From the NCBI GenBank assembly GCA_930367215.1, contig OV884059.1, forward strand, positions 18,810,945-18,874,944: 64,000 nt of DNA. Direction: 5' to 3'. Below, piece after piece: positions 21,651 through 30,900 of this stretch (position 1 is the first letter of the stretch; each line of letters opens with the position of its first letter). Under the pieces are notes generated by a model. It was not told the DNA's origin. It searched no databases and saw only the letters and a program-made list of their open reading frames with translations. Made by a program: the position numbers and the translations under genes. The DNA comes from Pollenia angustigena. Taxonomy: Eukaryota > Arthropoda > Insecta > Diptera > Polleniidae.

Positions 21651-22194
21651 TTACAGCCAAATGATAAAGTTCTTTAGAGTTAAAGTGAACAATAGTTATC
21701 GTGAACGATTAATTTTGACCATTAAGTTTTCTCCTTTATAACAACTGTCCGATAAAATGAAAATGGTAATTTATACACTGTGGCAACATTGCAGTAGATA
21801 CCGACTACTTTTGGTTGTTGAAAATACGTAGTGGCAACGACTTAATTTTGTTTATTTCTTTAATTAAAAAAGAAGTTATTTTTTTGTTTTTTATGGTAAA
21901 TTGTTTTGTTTTTTGTATCACATTGTGTTTTTTTTTTTTTTTTTGAAAAGTTTGAATAATTTAATTTGACATAAATCCGGCATTGAAGTTACCATATCTT
22001 CAGCAGAAAGTAGGCAGCTTCAAATTCCTAAAGTTCATTTGTAAAGTTACCATGAGGATAAACCAGCTGTTAACTGATCGGTCACTTTTTAGCTTATTGT
22101 TAACTTGTAATAACCAAAAATTATTTTTCTATCAGATAACATCCTAAAAATAATGGAAGATTGTTCTTACCTAAATGTAAGTACATATCTCTCT
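21651..22194. other. Gene-free AT-rich stretch
   Basis: No coding exon or repeat end recognised. A T-rich tract at 21927-21945. Confidence 0.4.
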
Positions 22195-22475
22195 ACAGCT
22201 AGGTATTCAACTATATTCTTGGTTCTTGAGTAATTTAAAGTCGATTTGGCCAAGTCCATCTGTCTGTCCCTCTGTTGAAACCATGCTCACTTTCAAACGA
22301 TTAAAAGAAAAAAACAATGTTGGTGTCAAATTGTTTACATACACAGTTTGGGAAATCCTGCAAAAGCGGTTCAGTAGGAGAGAAATAATGAATCCAAATG
22401 TGGAACAACCATTCAAAAAATTTATATTTTTTTTTACAAAAACTAACATAAATGTAGTGCATACAAAATAATGGC
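22195..22475 (-). mobile_element. HINE-like family I fragment
   Basis: On the minus strand the sequence reads AAAGTGAGCATGGTTTCAAC, a (GGACAGAC)n short tandem, then GGCCAAATCGACTTTAAATT and CTCAAGAACC, matching the 3' part of the family I copy at 44530-44600. Both ends are lost. Frames on both strands here are repeat shadows. Confidence 0.6.
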
Positions 22476-23002
22476 TCATCAAGACGGGGCGTTAAATAAA
22501 GTCACCTTTTATTTACTGAAAAGAAAAGCGAAAACTTATTAATATGACCAATATTAAAAGACTTAATTGATGCATTTAAATTACTTGACCTTTATGTGCT
22601 CGGTAGTCTTTGACACATTTGTAGCATTTTTCCAGAAAAAATTGAATAAAAAAAAAATTCCCACAACAACAGGGTCCGCAATTTTCAGTAGCTTCCTAAA
22701 ATTCAATTCTAAGCAGTTTTGGCCACTAACACGGAAAAAATATAATTTACAGCACCCCCAAACCCTACTTTCAAAAACTACCATCTCCTGGCCGATAGTC
22801 TACTAATGTAGACACCTTATAAAACTATGGAAATTCACATCACTCTTTTACTCAACTCGAATTTTTTTTGAATGCGGCATGTCGAACAAGTCATTTAGTG
22901 TTTTTTTTTTTAATCTGCTTTCTTGTGCACGTTTGCGTATTTCGCAATAATTGTTATTGAATGTATTCTTATTCAATATTCATATTGTAGTGATCAGATG
23001 AG
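22476..23002. other. Gene-free stretch upstream of a piggyBac relic
   Basis: No supported exon; two overlapping frames (22567-22806 and its antisense) lack any domain. It may include the 5' part of the relic that follows. Confidence 0.35.
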
Positions 23003-23715
23003 AGCCTAGATTTTGATGATTTGACTGATGATTACGTACCACCTGACCACCATATAAGTTCCTGTTCAACTGATGTGTCTGGTGCGCTGCAAGAGGTTCC
23101 ACTGGGCACTGCTGTTGGCCCACCTCGTGCTACCAAAGGGCTAATCAAGTTAGCCGTATTTGATTTGATTTTCACCCCATCGATGCTCGAACAAGTTCTA
23201 ATTGATACTAACGCAAAAGCCGAGAAAACTTTTCAAAAGTGAAATGAACAAAACCGCACCGCAAAGGAGAGGGTGTGGAATAAGGTGGCAAATATTGAAT
23301 TGAGAGCATTCGATAAAGATACGATGTAATGTGGAGTACGGAAGCCGTTTGTTATTACCGATCTGTTATGCCAAAATCTCGATTCAATGAAATGTTTCGG
23401 TTCATTCGGTTTGAAAGTGAGCGTACTAGAGCTGCTCGACTAGTTAACGATAAGGCTGCTCCAATTTCTACATTATGGACTCTAATGAAAAACAATATTC
23501 GCCGGTACTATCAACCATCTGGAGAAATAACAGTTGACGAACAACTATTTGCATATCGCGGAAGAACTAGATTTACGCAGTACATCCCATCCAAGCCTGC
23601 AAAGTATGGCATAAAATTCGGGTTCGCTTGCGATGCAAAGTCATTTTATCCTCTCACCAGCGAGATTTACACAGTAAAGAGCTCAAATGCAAGTCGTACA
23701 ACCAATGTATGATAG
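23003..23715 (+). pseudogene. piggyBac-type transposase relic (DDE_Tnp_1_7)
   Basis: Two frames separated by a frameshift near 23245-23330. The second (23329-23712) carries the piggyBac core: MPKSRFNEMFRFIRFE, then a region ending YYQPSGEITVDEQLFAYRGR and QYIPSKPAKYGIKFGFACD. The acidic residue of DEQL corresponds to a catalytic Asp of the family. The first (23021-23242) fits the preceding segment with FTPSMLEQVL. The protein stops well before the remaining catalytic residues, so it is inactive. No TTAA-flanked ends were found. Confidence 0.82.
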
Positions 23716-24175
23716 AATGTCGTGAAAAGACTGGTCTACCCTTTTAAAAACACCGGAAGAACCATAATTTATAAGCCACCACATATAATTTGGGTGAATG
23801 CTGTACCATGAATTTAATTTAAACATTTCCATTTTAACTTTGTACTTTTTATATTTTTTAATAAATAGGCATTTAAGTATAGTAAACACTCTGCGCACTA
23901 GTGTTTTTTTCATTTGTTGACATAGATTTCCATACAAATTCATATTTGCTACAAATGTAGACTTCCGACCGCCAACGTTAGTTTACAATCCCGAGCACAT
24001 AAAGGTTAATCAAATATAGGAGTTTATTCTAAAAATGTAATTTAGCATTACGTAAATTATAACTGTTGTATAACAGTTTATTATCCAAATATGTAAATCA
24101 CTTTAACTGGAATTTGCTCAAAATTAATTAAGTACTTTTTTTGCCTATCCCAGATAGATTTAAAATAAAACAAAA
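23716..24175. other. Gene-free AT-rich stretch
   Basis: Follows the piggyBac relic. No exon or repeat end recognised. Confidence 0.4.
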
Positions 24176-24390
24176 TAAGAGTGCTGTATTCGGTCGTGCC
24201 GAATGCTTTATACCCTCGACCAAAAATTCGAATAGTTCATGAGAGGGCTTTATATGGGATCTATAAATTACAAGCCAGTCTATATAAAACCTTACCTTGC
24301 AGTACTATAACTCGTTCCCTATTTTAAATCAATTATAACGATTTGTTTCAGAAAATATTATTATTCGTATTAAAGTGATTTCAGTGCGGT

Positions 24391-24505
24391 AATTCTGTAA
24401 CTTTTTAACGACAAAAATTTGTCTTTAAGTAGAAAATTTTGACTTACAAATACTTAAAATTAACTACTTAGCGACAAATTTTTGTCGTTAAAAAGTCACA
24501 GAATT
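24391..24505. mobile_element. Short hairpin MITE
   Basis: Left AATTCTGTAACTTTTTAACG and right CGTTAAAAAGTCACAGAATT are inverted, continuing with ACAAAAATTTGTC/GACAAATTTTTGT. 115 bp in total, directly abutting the left-truncated MITE at 24506. Confidence 0.75.
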
Positions 24506-24694
24506 TTATTTCTAATTCTTTCAGTCGATACCGAACGAATCGAAATTATTTTTTCAATATTGTGAAACTCAAATTAATGCTTTAAAACACTGAAAAAATA
24601 ATTCCGATGCATTCAGTATTGACTGAAATAATTAGAAATAAAATTGCTTTCGAATCGAGAAAGTATTCGATCACGACCGCCAGAACCAGGCCCC
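24506..24694. mobile_element. MITE family with GGGGC...TGGCAGTCGTGATCG termini, copy 3 (left-truncated)
   Basis: Contains the family core (TTTCAGTCGATACCGAACGA, ATTAATGCTTTAAAACACTG) and the right end TCGATCACGACCGCCAGAAC then CAGGCCCC. The left outer arm is replaced by the hairpin at 24391-24505. Confidence 0.75.
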
Positions 24695-25480
24695 AGGATG
24701 GGATTTTATATTGGACCTAACGTAATGGATCGTTCGCTAGAAAATTCAGTAGAGGGATTTTAAGTACTAAAAATCTAAATTTGAACAAATTTCAATACAG
24801 TAATAAAAACGTTTTTAGAATTAAATGCTTCTTAAATTGCTTTTCGGATTGTCGCTTTATATGGGACCTAGGGTTTGTGACGGTTTTAGGCGTATTTAAA
24901 TTATTTCTCACAGTGGACTTCACGAAATTTCACAGTGCTATTTTTTACTCTTATAAAGCTTTGACGGATCTAATTTGACTACAATAGCTTTATTCGCTGG
25001 AGTTTTAGGCGTACTAAACTGTTTTCCGAGAGTGCACTTTATATGGAGCCTATGGTAATCTATAGAGCATCTTAACTTATAGTATGATTACCAGTCACAT
25101 TCCACATTTGGATTTTAACTCTTTTCCTACTGAACCGAATATGCTAAATTTGAAACTAATGGTGTTTTCTTTTCTGACAATAATGTTCCATATATGCTAC
25201 CATTCGTGCGGGTTTTTGCTCCATTCTAAAAATATATGCAAAAATGTGAGAAGTTGTCGTTTTCCTTTCTAAACATGTTGCAACAATAAATGGCAAATTT
25301 GTTCCATTTCTTACCCGCAGTTATAACTGAGTGTGAGATAATACCCTTTTTTGCATCTGCGTAAAGTACTTTTTTATGCAAGCAAGTATTTTTTTCTTGT
25401 GTTTGCGTATAATTTGCGTTATATTATGATATATATATTTTGATGGATATAAAAACTTTTTGTTTTTCGTTTGTTTTACT

Positions 25481-25921
25481 CAAGGCGAATTCATAAAGGT
25501 GACCGCATCATGAGATAGCATTATGCTAGCTATCCCTTTCTTTTAAAATATACTATGCATTTTGTTTTTGTAAAAAGTTAGAGTGAATGTCAAAATTATT
25601 TTTTGAAAATATAAAAAAGGGAATTTGTTTGTTTATGAAATACTAATATAAATTTGCTTTAGAAGGTAAATCTTTTTCCTGTATTGGAAATTTATTGTGG
25701 CTCCACGTTTTCCTTACGCCTTTTAAAATGCTCTTGTTTATATTTTTGTTCACTTTTTTTGTTTTATTACATTTAAATAAGTTTTTTTTTTCTTGATTTA
25801 GATTTTAAATTTTAAAAAATTTTTTCACAAAATGTAAATAACGCTTGACATTCAGTATACACACAAGGAAATAAACAATAAACAGATGACTTGAAAATAT
25901 CACCTTTATGAATTCGCCTTG
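25481..25921. mobile_element. hAT-like MITE (CAAGGCGAATTC family), copy 2
   Basis: Perfect 22-bp inverted termini beginning CAAGGCGAATTCATAAAGGT. Perfect 8-bp target duplications GTTTTACT at 25473-25480 and 25922-25929. 441 bp, non-coding. Same termini as 18485-18781 but a different interior length. Confidence 0.92.
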
Positions 25922-26125
25922 GTTTTACTTTTATTATATTTTTTTTGTCGCAAAATTTTTAACAACAGCTGACATTAATTATTGAAAATCAGTGCTGTTA
26001 ACGCTTATTGGAATTGTAAGAAAATTAATTGTTGAAAATTGCTACAAGCATGGTGAATATCGCTTTTAGTACAAACTTTGCATTCAATATTAAACACGCT
26101 AAATACACATTAGTGTTAAGTGTAA

Positions 26126-26276
26126 TGCTGGGTACACACTATGCAACGCATTTACGCAATCTAGTGAATTAAATTCATTTTCATTCATTCCAGATTGCAT
26201 CAACATCAAAACGCTTTGATATTTTGAGGTTGCATTGAAACAGATTGCATGTAGGTTGCACTGTGTGTACCCAGCA
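26126..26276. mobile_element. Harbinger-type MITE with TGCTGGGTACACAC termini
   Basis: TAA flanks both ends (26123-26125, 26277-26279). Termini TGCTGGGTACACAC and GTGTGTACCCAGCA are perfect inverted repeats. 151 bp, non-coding. Lies about 540 bp upstream of the predicted TATA box of OBP gene B. Confidence 0.85.
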
Positions 26277-26449
26277 TAAAACGTAGCTATTATTTTGTTC
26301 CATTGTAATTTAGAAAAATGTATCACTTTGTAAGGGTTCGTGTAACCTAATAAATATATTACACAACTATAATGCATCATTATTTTTTAGAAAAGAAAAC
26401 ACCATAAAGTCTTTCGAAAGTGTGCATGTTTTCCATAGACGGACTAAGA

Positions 26450-26590
26450 ATTTCTCAAGGGCCCAGAAAAAATCTATATGTATATACAGTATGGCATCTT
26501 ATAGACGAATATTAAAACATTTTTAACACGGAATGACGAACCACTACTGGTGAAAGGTATGCAAGTTGAAGTGATATATATTTAATATCA
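26450..26590 (+). mobile_element. HINE-like family I 3'-end fragment
   Basis: ATATACAGTATGGCATCTTATAG followed by TAACACGGAATGACGAACCA and GGTGAAAGGTATGC parallels the 3' end of family I (CACACGGAATGACAAAC, then the GGGTATA end). No 5' part remains. Confidence 0.45.
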
Positions 26591-26812
26591 TATAAAATAC
26601 CCCTTAAACAGACTAAACTCAATGAAATTTTAACAACTTCACTGCCAATTTAATGATCTAATTTGATTTAAATCAGTTTTGGAAAACAATTTCATATTGT
26701 ACATATATGTAAATAAAATGTTTTAATAAATCTGATTAAAAAATATTAAACAAATGTTTTTATTATGAGCAGCACGAAAATTAAAGCAATTAATTAATGC
26801 CACAAAAAAGTG

Positions 26813-26820
26813 TATATAAA
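26813..26820 (+). promoter_or_regulatory. Predicted TATA box of OBP gene B
   Basis: TATATAAA 121 bp upstream of the start codon, expected to place transcription start near 26843. No strong initiator motif there; TTCAGAT at 26821 is too close to the box. Inference from position and motif only. Confidence 0.5.
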
Positions 26821-26940
26821 TTCAGATTTTAACTTTAGTTCTATATTTAATAGCAGTGTAAACTAATTTAAATAACGTTACAATCGAAATAGAAAATAAT
26901 TTAGTGAAAACACTTTCTAGAAAAGTGTTGCGACTGAAAC

Positions 26941-27927
26941 ATGAGTTCTATACCAAAGTTGTTAATTTTTTTTACTTTAATAGCCTTGACCTTTGTCAGG
27001 GTAAGTATATTCTCAAAAGAAGTTTAAGGAATTTGTAGGAACATATATTTTTTTTTTTTATGAAGGCAGAGGATAACCAAATGACTGTTAAAGATATTGT
27101 GGATGCTTTAATATCATTTAGCGACGAATGCGATCCCAAACCAGAAGAAAGTAAGTAGTAAAATACAAATCATGTAAATTTTACTAGAATCAGTGCAAGT
27201 TTTCAAGCTTTTGAAAATAAAGCATATTAATGCATATTTTGCAATTTCGCAATTAATTTCTTAGCAAAAATATAAGTGTTTGCCCTTAACCGACTTAAGT
27301 AGAATTTGTAGAAGAGTATATCAATCAGGGCTGCCAGACTTAAAGGTTTATCGTCATTTTGACGATTTTTTGTTCTGGAATTAGCAAAGGTCGGATTTGC
27401 TAATTTTTTTCTAAAAAGTTACGATTTTTCAATCTCCAAAGTCTGAATAAAACATTAAATTTTCTTAAACGTAATTACAAAGCGTTGAGACCGCTCTATT
27501 AAAAAAACTAGAAAACGCGTGCCGCTTTTGTTTAGGTACAACTGTAATATGCAAGTCTTAAGAAAATCTTTAAATGATTATTTTCGTTTTACAAAAACAA
27601 CAATATTTAATTAACAAGGTTTCGTTAAAATGTGCTAAATTCCCATTTCATACTATGTATTGATTAACTGAAATTTATTGTTGAAGGGATAAGCTATTCC
27701 TATGCGCATTTCACTGGTTGCTTGGGCCAGATCGTCAGGAAACTTTATCCAAAGATTTTAGAAAAACTAAAGATATTATACAAATAAAACCCCAGTTTTA
27801 CTTGTAACAATATCAAAGCTTAAACAAAAACAACAACAATAAACTGTGATTTAACTTTAACTTTTATTATTAAACTTTATTTAACTTTGTTTATCTTTCG
27901 TCAAACCATCATCAAATGAACCTCTTA

Positions 27928-27970
<43 letters not shown>

Positions 27971-30900
27971 AAATCATATATATTTTCAACAATTAAACAG
28001 CGAACATTTCACGAGTTGTAAGATAATATCTACATGAGTCTCATACAATTCTTGACATGAAAGACTCTTTAGATAATCTTTACCAACGTCTTAAACGATT
28101 CCCACAACGATTGAAGAAGCGTCTTTCGCTGTGCTATAAAAGAAACTCAGTCGTGTTACAGTTTTTCCCGTGTGAGGAATCTTCTACGATTAAAATATGT
28201 GGTCATCGACAATCAAAGACGTCCCATTATCTCTCACACGATTGAAAATGTTAACTGGGTATTAAGTAATTATGTTTTTTTTTTTTTTTGAATTTTTCTT
28301 TTTTATAAAAATCGAACAAAAATTGTTAGAAGAAAAACTAAATTTTAAGTTGTCCGATTTTTTTTGACGATTTTTCGAAACGTGAAAGATGATTTTTTTA
28401 TTTGTTCTCCAAATTTTGCCTCATTAAGTAAATATTTTCGATACATTCTTTTAATCTGTTTTTATTGTGAATTATGATAATTTTAATTAAAAAATTTAAA
28501 TCTATATTGACACCATAAACCACCATAAGTGGGGAGGGCCTTATGGATTTGTGTTAATGTGTGTTAAGGAAGGAATTTTAAAAAATTTATAAAAAGAGGG
28601 AGCAATTACCGTATCATATTTGCTAAATTATCTATAAATAAATCGGCAAAGGCAAAACACTTTCCTCCTTTTTATGTTCAAACCGGTTTTCGAATATTTC
28701 GACTATATAAATCTGCACAGGCAAAACAGTTAAGAACGCTTTCTTCCTTTGTTTGTCAATCGAACCTCTATGGGGGAAAAAGTATATAAAAGGGGAAATA
28801 CCGGAAATTAAATTTCTTTCTTTTACTTTTCCGTACTTCATGTGATAATTTTTAAATTTTCTATAATATTGAACTTAGAAACATAATAATACTAGATTAC
28901 CCGTGCGAATATTTCGCACCGTTAGTTGTGATTTTTGTTACATAAAATAAAAATAATTCATAGAAATTTTAGTAACTTCAATACATTTTATTAAAAGTAT
29001 AAAAAAATTAGAAATCATAATATATATCATACATACTTACATACATACATACATACATACATACGTTTAAATGCTTTTATAATACTTCGTTAACTTTTTG
29101 CCCGTACAAATCCTTTATCAATGAAAATATTAATTTTTCAATTTCTAATTATTTTTCGTCATTAGTGTTAGAAATAAGCTTTAAAATGAGATATCATTCA
29201 TTAAATTTGATGCGGTGGTATGGGAGATATTTGCAACCGACAAAAAAAAGTGCTTTAGAAATAATATATATGACTAGATGACCCGTGCGACTATTTCGCA
29301 CCGTAATTTTTATCAATGAAAATATTAATTTTTCAATTTCTAATTATTTTTCGTCATTAGTGTTAGAAATAAGCTTTAAAATGAGATATCATTCATTAAA
29401 TTTGATGCGGTGGTATGGGAGATATTTGCAACCGACATAAAAAAGTGCTTTAGAAATAATATATATGATGATAGGTGCAGGTTACTGAGTGAATGCGAAC
29501 CTTTAAGACGAAAAATGTTGGTACTTTTTGTTTTTCATCTGGTACATTTTAATTGTTGTTACTATTCGACCTACAAAGATAAAAAAAAACATGCATGGTC
29601 CAGAGTGAATAAGAATGTTTAAGAGGGAGCTTTTTGGTACTTTTTCGTTCTACATATGGTACTTTAATTAATTTTCGTTAATATAAGACATAGAAACATA
29701 AAATTAAACTTGCAGTGTCCTAAGTGGATGACAATCTATAAAGGAGACTTTTGGATACTTTTTTGTTTTTCAAGTGATATTTTCTAATATTTTTTATATT
29801 GAACTTACAAAATTAAATTAACTCACGTAGAAGATAATAAAAGATGAAACGGAGGTTGGTCCCTCGCCAAATCCATCTACTAAGACGGAAAAAAATAAAT
29901 TCTAGAAACATGTTAATTCATATATATTTAGATAGACTATATTTTCTTCATATTTACATATAAATGTACGGTCGAATTTTGACCATTAGGCGAGCACTAG
30001 CACAATTAATTACATAAAATTTTCAAAGTACAATGTTTACGAAAATCATATCGGGTCATTCTGCTGGTATCTTACACATCAAAAGTGAAACATGTGTAAC
30101 AGGGAATTATGAATAATAATATTTTATCTCTCTCCATCTCTGTTTCCGGGGTTAACCTTTTAATCACCCTTGTGTGAAAAACCACACAGAAGGAATCATT
30201 TTTCCACGATAAACCAAAAAAAAAAAATTGTTGAAAATCCTTGAATTTGTTAGCAACATCAATAAACTACTAAAAACATATTTTTTAGTAACAAAATATT
30301 TCAGAACTTACGTAAGTTACCCTCGTGTTTGGTTTTCCACACATATTTAGGATCTATGTGATTTGCACTGCAGCAAAAATTTTTTGTCGGCAAGTTTGAA
30401 TATTTTTTGATATTTTTGCGAACTGCATGCAATGTATGTTTTATAAAGTGAGTGCTTATATAAAATACACATAAGCTTTGTATGGTTTGTTGTTGATCAC
30501 TAACGGGATAAATACAACATTAATGTTACGTAAATCATGACTTTGATTAGAAAAGAACGATTGCGGTACAGCAAAGAAGACAGGCATTGCATTTGTGTGA
30601 AAAACCACACACGAAGGCAACTAAAGTAAGTTTTTTTAAGTATGATTTGAGGGTTAAGTGTTTAGAACTAATCTTAACATATATACATATGATGTCTCTG
30701 AGGCTTCTTCTCAATGTTATTTCACAATCAAATCATATTGATTTTTCATGAAATTCAAATTCAACGTGATTCGTAGCGTTATTTGCTTTAACTTTACTGG
30801 AATGTAAAATAAATATGAATTATTTATAGTTATTTTAAAATAAAAAAAATGTTTGTAAAATCATGCTAAATTAAAATGAAATTACTATGAAGCAAAATCA

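Larger units (their letters stand above)
24176..25160 (+). mobile_element. HINE-like element, family I, copy 2, interrupted and 3'-decayed
   Basis: Begins AATAAGAGTGCTGTATTCGG with hairpin ATTCGGTCGTGCCGAAT and TATACCCTCGACC. One tandem unit (GGTTTTAGGCGT...TATATGGAGCCTATGG) is recognisable near 24880-25060, and CTACTGAACCGAATATGCTA near 25130 matches the distal part of copy 42971. A chimeric MITE block (24391-24694) interrupts it. Confidence 0.6.
27326..28400. mobile_element. hAT-like element, left end CAGGGCTGCCAGA (intronic)
   Basis: Starts CAGGGCTGCCAGACTTAAAG then TATCGTCATTTTGACGATTT, shared with 56785. Right-hand iterations (TTGACGATTTTTCG near 28364) suggest the other subterminal region, but a matching right terminus and 8-bp duplication were not found, so the end is approximate. 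It encloses a dispersed repeat (27635-27860) and a CT microsatellite. Confidence 0.45.

Noticed and set aside
22207..22482. 91-codon minus and 81-codon plus frames
   Set aside because: Both overlap a fragment of the family I HINE-like repeat including its GTCTGTCC tandem.
28057..28245. 62-codon basic frame in OBP B intron 3
   Set aside because: No recognisable domain, located between a microsatellite and hAT-like repeats, and no neighbouring exon signals.
29030..29064. CRISPR-like short repeat array (TACA)
   Set aside because: A perfect tetranucleotide microsatellite without spacers in a eukaryotic genome.
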